This document shows, one piece after another, positions 1 to 8,106 of a stretch of DNA of 18,559 nucleotides (position 1 is its first letter; every line of letters begins with the position of its first letter). The notes below the pieces were generated by a model, which did no database searches, was not told the DNA's origin, and saw only the letters and a program-made list of their open reading frames with translations. A program made the translations under genes and the position numbers. Origin of the DNA: CAG-452 sp045531335 (GTDB taxonomy: Bacteria > Bacillota > Clostridia > TANB77 > CAG-508). Where the stretch lies: the NCBI GenBank assembly GCA_045531335.1, contig JAZSDU010000013.1, positions 1 through 18,559 of the forward strand, in the 5' to 3' direction.

Positions 1-172
1 ATTTATTAATTATTTTATTTATTATAAATTTTTATTAATTATTTTTTATATTTCATATATTTATTTTGTTTGTAATACTCTATTTTAGCTTATTATTAAT
101 TGTTTTTAAATTACTTATTATTAATTTAAAATATTTATTTATAACATTTATTAAATCTTTTAAATATAATTA
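1..172. other. AT-rich non-coding DNA
   Basis: Almost pure A/T with no credible reading frame. The motif TTTATTAATTATTTT occurs near base 2 and again near base 31, which looks like low-complexity sequence rather than a functional repeat. I see no RNA gene or promoter that can be tied to a gene in the window. Confidence 0.6.
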
Positions 173-227
173 AAAAAATAAAAAACCTTTAAAATTGCCT
201 TTGCAGATTATAGGTTTTTTATTTTTT
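173..227 (-). terminator. Intrinsic terminator of the YkgJ-like gene
   Basis: Bases 173-188 and 212-227 are perfect 16-base reverse complements (core AAAAAACCT / AGGTTTTTT) around a 23-base loop. The hairpin lies just past the stop codon of the minus-strand gene at 251. The stem is mostly A/T with a short CC/GG core, so its own T-rich arm would supply the U-tract. It would also read as a terminator from the other direction. Confidence 0.6.
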
Positions 228-250
228 AATAGCACTGTGATCAGCCAATA

Positions 251-805
251 CTATTCAATAGTAAAGTTAAATAGTTTGTATAATTCCCATGTTGGGTCAA
301 AAAATTCTTTTGCAAGTTTAATTAATTCTGATGTAAATGGTTTCCAATCCATTAGCATAACAAGCTTATCATATGGTGGTATGCATATTCTTGATGCTTG
401 TGGAATTAAAGTTCTTCCTCCTTTAGGTCTATTTTTATAGTCTAAAGGACAGCCTTTTTTCTCGTCCCAAAAAATACAAGGACCTTCTACCTCTTCAGTG
501 TGAATGATATCAACTACAGGTCTTCCTACGTTTTTAGGTCTAATATAAAGAAAATCTCTGTGTGATTTTTTAATTCGTTCTGTAACCAAAATCGTTCTAT
601 TTGCACCAATAAAAAATGAACTTGCATCCTCTCTTGAAAAATCTATACAATATTTTCCAGATTCCAATGCTTCTCTCATTTTTGCTATATCTTTTTCAAA
701 ATCTTCTGGCGAACAATCACACGCATTCCGCTTACAACATTCCCCCCCACATTTTTGACATAATGGATAGTTTGTATTCAATTCTTCTGAATCAATTATA
801 TACAT
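251..805 (-). CDS. YkgJ-type CxxCxxxCC cysteine-cluster protein
   Basis: The protein begins with a dense cysteine cluster (CQKCGGECC, then CDC, then SPEDF), and a second set lies further on (GPCIFW...GCPLDY...RP...RIC). This is the layout of the YkgJ/PF03692 family of putative zinc- or iron-binding proteins of unknown function. An ATG lies seven codons upstream at 826, but no ribosome binding site precedes it. An AAAGGGA motif lies about 10 bases before the ATG at 805, so I prefer that start (184 aa). The gene stands alone, with its own promoter (897-925) and terminator. It holds an in-frame CGG codon (728-730, in CCKRN) that must be read as a normal triplet, which matters for the frameshift question elsewhere. 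The family call is confident; the role is unknown. Confidence 0.8.
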   Translation of the reverse strand: MYIIDSEELNTNYPLCQKCGGECCKRNACDCSPEDFEKDIAKMREALESGKYCIDFSREDASSFFIGANRTILVTERIKKSHRDFLYIRPKNVGRPVVDIIHTEEVEGPCIFWDEKKGCPLDYKNRPKGGRTLIPQASRICIPPYDKLVMLMDWKPFTSELIKLAKEFFDPTWELYKLFNFTIE

Positions 806-896
806 ATATAATCTTCCCTTTCTCATTTGAGTTTTGGTGTTATTTTAAATATTTGTCCTGATCTACAAATATAAAAATAAATAATAATATATTACT

Positions 897-925
897 ATTT
901 TATCACAATATTATGTAAATATCAA
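897..925 (-). promoter_or_regulatory. Sigma-A type promoter of the YkgJ-like gene
   Basis: On the minus strand TTGATA (925-920) is followed after 17 bases by TAAAAT (902-897). The predicted start near 890 gives a leader of about 85 bases before the ATG at 805. Confidence 0.6.
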
Positions 926-940
926 TCCTTTTAACTCCAT

Positions 941-968
941 AAAAAAACGGTACAAATAATTTTGTACC
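941..968 (-). terminator. Terminator of the tRNA-Ser pair
   Basis: GGTACAAA (949-956) and TTTGTACC (961-968) form an 8-bp stem with a 4-base loop. On the minus strand it is followed by a run of seven T (947-941). It lies just past the CCA end of tRNA-Ser(GCT). Confidence 0.8.
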
Positions 969-972
969 ATTT

Positions 973-1063
973 TGGCGGAAGCTGAGGGATTTGAACCCTC
1001 GCGGCCCTTACGAACCCTAACAGTTTAGCAAACTGTCCCCTTCAACCACTTGGGTAAGCCTCC
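973..1063 (-). tRNA. tRNA-Ser (anticodon GCT)
   Basis: This is a full cloverleaf with a long variable arm, typical of tRNA-Ser. The acceptor stem GGAGGCT pairs with AGCTTCC with one G-T wobble. The anticodon loop contains GCT between TTT and AAA-side bases, the T arm contains GGGTTCGAATCCC, the discriminator is G, and CCA is encoded (975-973). It reads AGC/AGT serine codons. It is the second gene of a two-tRNA unit. Confidence 0.95.
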
Positions 1064-1087
1064 ATATTTAATATTATTTAAAATCTA

Positions 1088-1112
1088 AGAGTGAATATCT
1101 ATTATTCACTCT
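1088..1112. other. Perfect hairpin between the two tRNA-Ser genes
   Basis: AGAGTGAATA (1088-1097) and TATTCACTCT (1103-1112) form a perfect 10-bp stem with a 5-base loop. On the minus strand it is followed only by TAGATTTT, a poor U-tract. It may be a weak terminator or a processing hairpin that sets the ratio of the two tRNAs. On the plus strand five T follow it, but no plus-strand gene needs a terminator here. Confidence 0.5.
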
Positions 1113-1137
1113 TTTTATTCTCTTTCTTTAAAAGATT

Positions 1138-1229
<92 letters not shown>

Positions 1230-1247
1230 ATATAAGAGACAATTAAT

Positions 1248-1276
1248 AGTTTAACACGCAAATTATTAATTGTCAA
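1248..1276 (-). promoter_or_regulatory. Promoter of the tRNA-Ser pair
   Basis: A consensus -35 box TTGACA (1276-1271) is followed after 17 bases by TAAACT (1253-1248). The predicted start is about 1241. An 11-bp perfect inverted repeat (GACAATTAATA 1238-1248, TATTAATTGTC 1264-1274) coincides with these elements. It could act as a weak terminator for DUF4446 upstream, but no U-tract follows it on the minus strand. Confidence 0.7.
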
Positions 1277-1283
1277 GATTTTT

Positions 1284-1778
1284 TTATTGATTTAACGCTA
1301 TTTCTAGTGCTTGCTTTTCTTCCTCTGATACTTTTACATTTGTTTTACCTTGATTAACTTGTTTTGCATATATATTAGACATTTCTCTTGAATAAATTCC
1401 ATTTAACAATACTCCATCATTGTTATCGTTTAATAATGCAAGTGCAAAACTTAAATCACTTCCTGTGTCTTTAAATGCACTATATCTTACCATTCCAATT
1501 TTTTTAATACATAATGAAATATCTTTATCTAATCTTGTGCAGTAATTTAGTATTTCTTCACTTTTCCCATTCACTTCTTCTACTTTAGTAATATATTTTT
1601 GAAGCATTTCTTCTATATTATTACCATTTCCTATTTTTTTCATGAATGATTTGTAATTTTTATTTATTCTTTTTAATTTTAATAAATTACAAATATATAA
1701 TATTAAAAGTAATAAATTTACTACGGCCACACCGATTAGAAAGGCCTCAGATTTAATAATGCTGTTAATTATTTCCAT
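1284..1778 (-). CDS. DUF4446 family membrane-anchored protein
   Basis: A 164-aa protein with one hydrophobic segment near the N-terminus (about residues 12-33) and a lysine-rich linker. A coiled-coil-like middle follows (about 55-90), then the conserved block GMVRYSAFKDTGSDLSFALALLNDNNDGVLLNGIYSRE (about 97-130) that marks DUF4446. The family is typically found beside parB in Clostridia, as here, and its function is not known. A GGAGG motif lies nine bases before the ATG. The 152-bp repeat copy A separates it from parB, so it may be read from the par operon or from a start inside the repeat. No terminator with a U-tract follows; the tRNA promoter begins 8 bases past the stop codon. Confidence 0.85.
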   Translation of the reverse strand: MEIINSIIKSEAFLIGVAVVNLLLLILYICNLLKLKRINKNYKSFMKKIGNGNNIEEMLQKYITKVEEVNGKSEEILNYCTRLDKDISLCIKKIGMVRYSAFKDTGSDLSFALALLNDNNDGVLLNGIYSREMSNIYAKQVNQGKTNVKVSEEEKQALEIALNQ

Positions 1779-1802
1779 CTTCTATACCTCCAATTTAGTT
1801 TT

Positions 1803-1954
1803 TTATTGTATAGGAAAAATCCTCTTTTATCTTAACTTTATTTAAAATTTTTCCGTATACAACAAGGTTAATTTACCTTAATTTGTGCGATTGCGAAGCA
1901 ACCTGTACATTCGGGCGTCGAAATCTTTGATTTCGCTCACGTCCAATTATCTTA
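1803..1954 (-). repeat. 152-bp structured repeat, copy A
   Basis: This is about 90% identical (15 differences by my alignment) to bases 8189-8340, with no length change. In the sense of the upstream gene it begins at the TAA stop codon of parB and would form the 3' part of the message. It holds four potential hairpins: 1808-1820 with 1848-1861; 1864-1868 with 1875-1879; 1885-1894 with 1898-1908; 1913-1925 with 1929-1943. Three of the differences from copy B are paired changes that keep base pairing: 1814/1853, 1886/1907 and 1917/1940. Confidence 0.85.
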
Positions 1955-2797
1955 CTTATTTATTAAGTTTAATATTCTATCTAATTCATCATTTGAAGAA
2001 TATTGAATTATAATTTTACCACTTCTTTGTTTTGCATCTAATTTTACTTTTGTTCCAAAGAAATTTCTAAAAGAAGTTTCAATTTCTCTATATATTGGTT
2101 GATATCTATCATTAGACACTTTCTTTTTCTTTATTTTAACTTGTTTTTCTGCTTCTCTTACACTATCTCCACTTTCTATCATATGAATAGCTGCTTGATA
2201 TTGTTTTTCTGCATCTTCTACTGCAAGTAGCGCTTTACAATGTCCTTCTGTAAGTTTTCCCTCTTTTACTAAATCTATAACTTTGGGTGATAAATTAAGT
2301 ATTCTTACTGTATTTGCAAGACCACTTCTACTAATTCCTAATTTGTCTGCTAATTTTTGTTGAGTTAGATCATATGTATCTAAAAGTTCTCTTATAGCCA
2401 TTGCTTTTTCAATTGGATTTAAATCTTGCCTCTGTATATTTTCAATTAATGCAATTTCACTGTTTTTTTGTTTATCATATTCTCTTACAATTGCTGGTAT
2501 TTCAGTAAGTCCAGCTTTTTTAGAAGCCCTCCATCTTCTTTCTCCTGCAACTATTTGATAATAATCATTTTGTTTTGTAACTATTATTGGTTGAATAACT
2601 CCATATTCTTTTATAGAACTTGCAAGTTCTTCAATTGATTCTTCATCAAAACTTCTTCTTGGTTGTTCTTTGTTTGGCTCTACCTCTATAACTTTTAAAT
2701 TTTGTATTACTTCTCCATCTTGAATTTTTTCTTCTTCTACAATATTAGTTGATAATAAAGCTCCTAATCCTTTCCCTAATCCTGTATTTTTTGTCAT
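1952..2797 (-). CDS. parB: ParB/Spo0J chromosome partitioning protein
   Basis: ParB binds centromere-like parS sites near the origin, loads as a CTP-dependent sliding clamp, recruits SMC and stimulates ParA. The N-terminal GLGKGLGALL is the family's ParA-contact motif. The CTP-binding GERRWR lies at residues 85-90, ENIQRQDLNPIEKA at about 119-132, a helix-turn-helix at about 143-165 (LTQQKLADKLGISRSGL), and a C-terminal dimer domain follows. At 281 aa it has the usual length. AAGGAGG precedes the ATG, and parA ends 30 bases upstream, so the two form one operon. The stop codon coincides with the first bases of repeat copy A. I found no perfect parS palindrome in this window. Confidence 0.97.
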   Translation of the reverse strand: MTKNTGLGKGLGALLSTNIVEEEKIQDGEVIQNLKVIEVEPNKEQPRRSFDEESIEELASSIKEYGVIQPIIVTKQNDYYQIVAGERRWRASKKAGLTEIPAIVREYDKQKNSEIALIENIQRQDLNPIEKAMAIRELLDTYDLTQQKLADKLGISRSGLANTVRILNLSPKVIDLVKEGKLTEGHCKALLAVEDAEKQYQAAIHMIESGDSVREAEKQVKIKKKKVSNDRYQPIYREIETSFRNFFGTKVKLDAKQRSGKIIIQYSSNDELDRILNLINK

Positions 2798-2827
2798 TTT
2801 GTCATTCCTCCTTAATTTATATGTATT

Positions 2828-3592
2828 TTATTTTCTAGTGTTTTTCATAATTTCATTAGTTAATTTTTCATAACACCTTGCCCCTTTTGACTTTGGAGCA
2901 TATACACTTATTGGCATCCCAAAGCTTGGTGCTTCGCTAAGCTTAACATTTCTTGGTATTATTGTTTTATAAACATTATCTTTAAAAAATGTTTTTACTT
3001 CATTAATTACTTGATTTGAAAGGTTTGTTCTAGCATCATTCATTGTTAAAACAACACCTTCTATATATAAATCTTTATTTAATTGTTTTTTTATTAAATT
3101 TACTGTATTCATAAGTTGTCCAACACCTTCTAATGCATAGTATTCGCATTGTATTGGAACAAGTAATGAATTACTTGCAGTAAGCGCATTTATTGTAAGT
3201 AAACCTAATGATGGTGGGCAATCTATTATTATATAATGGAAATCATTTTCTACTTTTTCTAGTTTTTCTTTTAATCTAGATTCTCTTGCCATCATAGAAA
3301 CCAATTCAACTTCTGCTCCTGCTAAATTTATATTTGATGGACAAACCCATAAATTTTTAATTGGACTTTGAACAATTGCCTCATTTATTTCTACATCATT
3401 TATTATAACATCATAAATAGATTTTTCTGTGTTTTTATCTACTCCTAATCCACTTGTAGCATTACCTTGTGGATCTTCATCAATTAGTAATACTTTTTTT
3501 CCTTTTTTAGCAAGCACACTGCTTATATTTACTGCGGTTGTAGTCTTTCCGACTCCTCCCTTTTGATTAACTACTGCTATTATTTTGCTCAA
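2828..3592 (-). CDS. parA: ParA/Soj chromosome partitioning ATPase
   Basis: A Walker-type ATPase that forms a dynamic nucleoid-bound gradient, moves ParB-parS complexes, and in relatives also regulates DnaA. The deviant Walker A KGGVGKTT is at residues 11-18, DEDPQGN at about 38-44, and IIIDCPPSLGLLT at about 122-134. At 254 aa it is full length. The start is TTG at 3592, placed by GGAGGG eight bases upstream and by the fit of MSKIIAVVNQKGG to the family; no in-frame ATG is better. It is first in the parA-parB operon, behind the promoter at 3663-3691. Confidence 0.97.
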   Translation of the reverse strand: MSKIIAVVNQKGGVGKTTTAVNISSVLAKKGKKVLLIDEDPQGNATSGLGVDKNTEKSIYDVIINDVEINEAIVQSPIKNLWVCPSNINLAGAEVELVSMMARESRLKEKLEKVENDFHYIIIDCPPSLGLLTINALTASNSLLVPIQCEYYALEGVGQLMNTVNLIKKQLNKDLYIEGVVLTMNDARTNLSNQVINEVKTFFKDNVYKTIIPRNVKLSEAPSFGMPISVYAPKSKGARCYEKLTNEIMKNTRK

Positions 3593-3662
3593 TTTTATCC
3601 CTCCATTGTTTTAAATTTTTTATTAAATTACTTTATTTAACAAAAAATTCATTGGCTTATTA

Positions 3663-3691
3663 ATAATATAAAAATATTATCAATATGTCAA
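3663..3691 (-). promoter_or_regulatory. parA-parB promoter inside a long dyad
   Basis: Minus-strand TTGACA (3691-3686) is followed after 17 bases by TATTAT (3668-3663). A perfect 10-bp inverted repeat, AAATTCATTG (3645-3654) and CAATGAATTT (3689-3698), brackets the promoter. An inner AT-rich dyad covers the -10 area. The geometry suits an operator, possibly for autoregulation, but no regulator can be named from the sequence. Confidence 0.65.
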
Positions 3692-3738
3692 TGAATTTAT
3701 TAAATAATTAATTAAATTTTTTACCAATTAATATTATA

Positions 3739-3862
3739 TTGTAGGGGTCGCCGAGCTAATGCATACAGCTTCTGTAAGGAGCAACGCTCCAACAGAGCTA
3801 GCACCTCGGCGACCCGTTATATTTATTTTTTCGCGGGACGCCCTGGAGTGCGTCCCCTACAA
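3739..3862. repeat. TGTAGGGG double-hairpin element 1
   Basis: The ends are TTGTAGGGG (from 3739) and CCCCTACAA (to 3862), a 9-bp terminal inverted repeat. Inside are two GC-rich hairpins. The first pairs 3745-3755 with 3805-3815 (11 bp perfect); the second pairs 3835-3841 with 3850-3856 (7 bp perfect). The first has a larger insert with a nested hairpin GGAGC/GCTCC. The GC content is far above the surrounding DNA. It fills much of the 383-base gap between parA and rsmG; otherwise that gap holds only the parA promoter and the short motif noted at 3944-3972. Confidence 0.8.
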
Positions 3863-3975
3863 CATTTGCAATCAATTTATAAAACAATACAATGTCGAAT
3901 ATTGTTATTTTGCCTGCAGGTAAACAAACCCAGTTGTATCAACTGTTTCACAAATTAGTTAAATGTGGAACAAAT

Positions 3976-4695
3976 TTATAGTGGTTCTTTTGAAGGTATT
4001 CCTGCTTTTCTTGGATACTTATTATTTGTTTCTTTAACTTTATTTATTTGAACAATTCTTCTTTTTATATCTGTATTTGGAATGTAGAAATCTTTTGTTT
4101 CTATCAGTTCTCCACCTAATAATTTTACAGCGTTTTTACTGTTTTTTATTTCCTCTTCACTACTAGAACCTTTCATACAAAGACATTTGCCATTTACTTT
4201 CGCAAACGGCATTAAATACTCTAGTAATATATTAAGAGGTGCCACTGCTCTTGCTATTGCTACATCATATTTTCCTCTGTGACTTTTATTTCTTCCATAT
4301 TCTTCTGCTCTACCATGAATTGTTTCTATATCTTTTAATTCTAATTTTTCTATAACTTCATTTAAAAACTTTATTCTTTTATTTAAAGAATCTAATAAAA
4401 CAATTTTAGTCTGTGGAAAAGCTATTTTAATTGGTATCCCAGGAAATCCAGCACCTGTTCCAACATCTATTACACTAGCATTTTTATCAACTTTATCTAA
4501 CACAGTTAAAGAATCTATAAAATGCTTTGTTATAACCTCTTTTGGCTCTGTAATTCCTGTTAAATTCATGAATTTGTTCCATTCTACAAGAATATTCATA
4601 TATTTATAAAATTGTTCTAATTGTAAATCAGATAATTCTATATTTAATTCTTTTAAATTCTCTTTCATTAACTCTTTAAACTCATTTAATTCCAT
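3976..4695 (-). CDS. rsmG: 16S rRNA m7G527 methyltransferase RsmG (GidB)
   Basis: RsmG methylates N7 of G527 (E. coli numbering) in the 530 loop of 16S rRNA using S-adenosylmethionine; loss gives low-level streptomycin resistance in many species. The SAM-binding motif VIDVGTGAGFPGIP is at about residues 75-88. The family block NLTGI...HFIDSLT lies at about 44-64, and the ARAVAPLNILLEY motif at about 147-159. At 239 aa it is the usual length. The ATG is only two bases past the mnmG stop, and its ribosome binding site (AAGGAAA) is inside the end of mnmG, so translation is probably coupled. The gene order mnmE-mnmG-rsmG is the conserved one. Confidence 0.97.
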   Translation of the reverse strand: MELNEFKELMKENLKELNIELSDLQLEQFYKYMNILVEWNKFMNLTGITEPKEVITKHFIDSLTVLDKVDKNASVIDVGTGAGFPGIPIKIAFPQTKIVLLDSLNKRIKFLNEVIEKLELKDIETIHGRAEEYGRNKSHRGKYDVAIARAVAPLNILLEYLMPFAKVNGKCLCMKGSSSEEEIKNSKNAVKLLGGELIETKDFYIPNTDIKRRIVQINKVKETNNKYPRKAGIPSKEPL

Positions 4696-4697
4696 AA

Positions 4698-6572
4698 TTA
4701 TTTCCTTTTTCTTTGTTCTAAATGAATAAGCAGAACTGCTATATCTGCAGGCGAAACACCTGATATTCTAGATGCTTGCCCTATTGAAACAGGTCTAAAT
4801 TTATCCAATTTTTGGCTTGCTTCTAAACTTATTCCTTTTAAATTTTTGTAATCCATATCCCCTGGAAGCATTTTTGTTTCTAGCTTTTTAAATTTTTCTA
4901 CTTGCACTAATTGTAATTTTATATAACCTTCGTATTTAACTTGTATCTCTACTTGCTCAGCTTCTTGTCTTGTAAGTTTTGGTCTATTAGCATCTAGTTT
5001 TTCTAATTGCTTATATGAAAGTTCACTTCTTTTTAATAATTCTATTAATTTAACTCCATGTTTTATTGCGCTAGATCCATTTTCTTCTAAGAATTTATTA
5101 ACTTCTTCTGTAGGCTTAACTCCTATGTTTTTCAGCCTTTCTATTTCTTTTTTCACATTCTCTTTTTTATCTAAAAAGGCTTTATATCTTTCATCTGAAA
5201 TAAGTCCTACTTCATATCCTATTGGTGTTAATCTTAAATCTGCATTATCTTGTCTTAATAATAATCTGTACTCTGCTCTAGATGTCATCATTCTGTATGG
5301 TTCATTTGTTCCTTTTGTAACAATGTCATCAATTAAGACTCCTATATATGCGTCTGATCTATGTAAAACAATAGGTTCTTTTCCCTCTATTTGAAGGCTT
5401 GCATTGATTCCTGCTATTATACCTTGTGCTGCAGCTTCTTCATATCCAGAAGTTCCATTTATTTGCCCTGCCATAAACATACCTTTTATGTTTTTCAATT
5501 CTAATGATAATTTTAATTGTGATGGGTCTATACAATCATATTCAATTGCATATGCAGGTCTTGTAAATTCAACATTTTCTAAACCTGGCAAAGTCCTATA
5601 CATAGCTATTTGTACGTCTTCTGGAAGCGATGAACTCATTCCTTGTACATACATTTCTTCAGTGTCTAGCCCCATTGGTTCTATAAATATTTGGTGTCTT
5701 TCTTTGTCTGCAAACCTTACAACTTTATCTTCAATAGATGGACAATATCTTGGACCTGTTCCTTCAATTTCTCCTCCATACAATGGAGATCTATGTAGGT
5801 TTTGTCTTATTATTTCATGTGTTTTCTCATTTGTATAAGTTAAATAACAAGGTACTTGATTTATTTGTTCTGGCTCATTTTCAAACGAAAATGGAACGAT
5901 TTCTTCGTCTCCTTCTTGAATTTCCATTTTAGAAAAATCTATAGTCTTTTTGTTAACTCTAGCAGGCGTTCCTGTTTTAAACCTAACAAGATCTATCCCT
6001 AATTTTTTTAAGCATTCTGAAAGCTTATTTGCTGGGAATACACCATCAGGGCCACTTTCGAAGCTTGTTTCTCCAATAAAAATCTTACCTTTTAAATATG
6101 TTCCTGTAGCAATTATAACAGCTTTAACATTATAAATTGCTCCTATATTTGTCTCAACTGCTTTTACTTCTCCTTTTTCAACTTTTATATCTACTATTTC
6201 AGCTTGTTTTATTGACAAATTATCTTGCCTCTCTAATGTGTGTTTCATTTCTTGTTGATATTTTTTTCTATCTGCTTGTGCTCTTAAAGAATAGACTGCT
6301 GGCCCTTTTGAAGTATTAAGCATTCTTGACTGTATAAATGTTTTATCTATGTTTTTTCCCATTTCTCCGCCTAAAGCATCTATTTCTCTAACTAAATGTC
6401 CTTTTGATGTTCCACCTACATTAGGATTACAAGGCATGTTTGCAACACATTCTAAACTTATAGAAAATAATAGTGTTTTGTGCCCTTTTCTTGCGCATGC
6501 AAGTGCTGCTTCACAACCTGCATGTCCTGCTCCAATTACTGCCACATCATAATCTCCTGCATTATAACTCAT
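4698..6572 (-). CDS. mnmG: tRNA U34 modification enzyme MnmG (GidA)
   Basis: This FAD enzyme works with MnmE to add the aminomethyl or carboxymethylaminomethyl group to C5 of uridine 34 in tRNAs that read split codon boxes. The FAD-binding motif VIGAGHAGCEA is at residues 12-22. Other family signatures visible are NPNVGGTSKGHLVREIDALGG, GPRYCPSIEDK with its conserved cysteine, and GTSGYEEAAAQG near the second FAD contact. The C-terminal helical domain ends in ISPADI-like RISGVSPADIAVLLIHLEQ, which contacts MnmE. At 624 aa it is normal. An AGAGG motif precedes the ATG. Element 2 and 115 bases separate it from mnmE. Confidence 0.98.
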   Translation of the reverse strand: MSYNAGDYDVAVIGAGHAGCEAALACARKGHKTLLFSISLECVANMPCNPNVGGTSKGHLVREIDALGGEMGKNIDKTFIQSRMLNTSKGPAVYSLRAQADRKKYQQEMKHTLERQDNLSIKQAEIVDIKVEKGEVKAVETNIGAIYNVKAVIIATGTYLKGKIFIGETSFESGPDGVFPANKLSECLKKLGIDLVRFKTGTPARVNKKTIDFSKMEIQEGDEEIVPFSFENEPEQINQVPCYLTYTNEKTHEIIRQNLHRSPLYGGEIEGTGPRYCPSIEDKVVRFADKERHQIFIEPMGLDTEEMYVQGMSSSLPEDVQIAMYRTLPGLENVEFTRPAYAIEYDCIDPSQLKLSLELKNIKGMFMAGQINGTSGYEEAAAQGIIAGINASLQIEGKEPIVLHRSDAYIGVLIDDIVTKGTNEPYRMMTSRAEYRLLLRQDNADLRLTPIGYEVGLISDERYKAFLDKKENVKKEIERLKNIGVKPTEEVNKFLEENGSSAIKHGVKLIELLKRSELSYKQLEKLDANRPKLTRQEAEQVEIQVKYEGYIKLQLVQVEKFKKLETKMLPGDMDYKNLKGISLEASQKLDKFRPVSIGQASRISGVSPADIAVLLIHLEQRKRK

Positions 6573-6597
6573 ATTTTTACCTCTTTTTATTTTATTT

Positions 6598-6671
6598 TGT
6601 AGGGGCGAGGTTCCATCCTCGCCCTTTAAATTTATTTTCTATGCGGGTCGGGGTGAAACCCGACCCCTACA
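6598..6671. repeat. TGTAGGGG double-hairpin element 2
   Basis: The ends TGTAGGGG and CCCCTACA form an inverted repeat. Hairpin one pairs GGGCGAGG (6603-6610) with CCTCGCCC (6617-6624). Hairpin two pairs GGGTCGGG (6645-6652) with CCCGACCC (6659-6666). Between them is a 20-base A/T spacer. It lies between mnmE and mnmG. The stem sequences differ from the other copies, but each is self-complementary. Confidence 0.8.
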
Positions 6672-6687
6672 TATTTATTTCTCCCTG

Positions 6688-8064
6688 TCATTTTCCTAAA
6701 CAGAATTTTGAAAAGATTTCTTTTATTACATCTTCACTAACATTTTCACCTGTTATTTTTCCTAAATCTTGTAATACTTCTTTTACATTAATTGATATTA
6801 TATCTACTGGCATATTGCTTTCTAAAGCTATTTTTGCTTCTTTTAAGTGATTTAATGCTTCTTCTATCAATTTCTTATGTCTTATATTTGTTATTAAAAC
6901 GCCATTTTCAGGCATTATTTCTTCCAACCCAAACATCTTATCAAATTCGTTATATAAATCGCTTAAATTTGATTCTGAAGCGAGTGAGATTTTTAGTACT
7001 TTTTTATTTGTCTCTATTACTTCTTTTAGATTCTCTAAATTACTTTCTTTTAAATCTATCTTATTTAATAAAATTATCGCTTTTCTATCCTTAATGAATT
7101 CTAAAATTTCTTTATCTTCTTTATTTAATGGTTTTGAATTATCAAACATTGCTATTATTAAATCACTGTCTTCTGCTACTTTTTTAGATTTATTTATTCC
7201 TATAATTTCTACTTCATTATCTGCTTCTCTTATACCTGCTGTATCAATTATTTTAAAAGGAATGCCTTTTATACTTATAAATTCCTCAATAGTATCCCTT
7301 GTTGTCCCCTCTATTTCCGTAACAATTGCTCTATCTTCATTCAAGATGCTATTTAATAAAGATGATTTTCCGCTATTTGGTCTTCCTATAATAGCAACTT
7401 TTATTCCTTCTTTAATTATTTTCCCATCTTCGAAAGTTTTATATAGTTTATTTATACTTTCTTCTATTTTCTCTAATCCTTTTCTTGCTCTATCTTCAGT
7501 TACTTCTTCAATATCATACTCTGGATAGTCTATAGACACTTCAATGTCGACAAGTAAATCCAGTATTTGTTTTTTTATTTCTCCAACTGATTTCGAAAGA
7601 TTTCCTTCTAATTGATTCATTGATGCTTTTAATTCTTTATCAGTTTTTGCATTTATTATATCTATTATTGATTCAACTTGGCTTAAATCTATTCTACCAT
7701 TTAAAAATGCAAGCTTAGTGAATTCTCCTGGCTCAGCAAGTTTGGCACCATTTTTTAAGCAAGCCTCTAGTATATTTTTTACAACAACTATCCCTCCATG
7801 CGAACTTATCTCACACATATTTTCTGTTGTATAACTTTTTGGCGCCTTAAAATACGAAACCAATACCTCATCTATATTTTTGTTTGTTTCTGGATCAACT
7901 ATATTTCCATATTTTATAGTGTATCCTTTTATATTTTCAGCTGTTTCAGGATTTTTTGCTTTAAATATTTTATCTAATATTTCAAAACAATCATCTCCAC
8001 TCATTCTAACTATACCTATTCCACCAATTCCTGGTGCTGTTGATATTGCTGCTATTGTTGACAT
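6688..8064 (-). CDS. mnmE: tRNA modification GTPase MnmE (TrmE)
   Basis: MnmE is the G-protein partner of MnmG in tRNA wobble uridine modification and also supplies the folate-binding one-carbon step. The N-terminal formyl-THF domain covers about 1-120 (start STIAAISTAPGIGGIGIVRMSG). The G domain carries the P-loop GRPNSGKS at 227-234, EGTTRD near 252-257, DTAGIR at 274-279 and NKID near 335. The C-terminal FCLGK (454-458) has the essential cysteine of the C-[ILV]-G-K tail. At 458 aa it is complete. AAGGAG precedes the ATG, and a strong promoter lies at 8107-8135, so mnmE probably begins the mnmE-mnmG-rsmG operon. Confidence 0.98.
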   Translation of the reverse strand: MSTIAAISTAPGIGGIGIVRMSGDDCFEILDKIFKAKNPETAENIKGYTIKYGNIVDPETNKNIDEVLVSYFKAPKSYTTENMCEISSHGGIVVVKNILEACLKNGAKLAEPGEFTKLAFLNGRIDLSQVESIIDIINAKTDKELKASMNQLEGNLSKSVGEIKKQILDLLVDIEVSIDYPEYDIEEVTEDRARKGLEKIEESINKLYKTFEDGKIIKEGIKVAIIGRPNSGKSSLLNSILNEDRAIVTEIEGTTRDTIEEFISIKGIPFKIIDTAGIREADNEVEIIGINKSKKVAEDSDLIIAMFDNSKPLNKEDKEILEFIKDRKAIILLNKIDLKESNLENLKEVIETNKKVLKISLASESNLSDLYNEFDKMFGLEEIMPENGVLITNIRHKKLIEEALNHLKEAKIALESNMPVDIISINVKEVLQDLGKITGENVSEDVIKEIFSKFCLGK

Positions 8065-8106
8065 TTATTTTCTCCTTATATTTTATTTCATTTTTTTACA
8101 TATTAT

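Noticed and set aside
728..730. CGG in the YkgJ-like gene as a further frameshift site
   Set aside because: A +1 shift here would destroy the conserved CDCSPEDF block and the rest of the protein. It is a normal triplet and counts against a rule that every CGG shifts.
1238..1274. 11-bp inverted repeat as the DUF4446 terminator
   Set aside because: No U-tract follows on the minus strand, and the sequence coincides with the -35 and -10 boxes of the tRNA promoter, which explains it better.
5125..6552. Several open frames of 60-144 codons on the plus strand opposite mnmG
   Set aside because: They are shadows of a conserved minus-strand gene, rich in Ser/Phe/Leu, without ribosome binding sites or recognisable domains.
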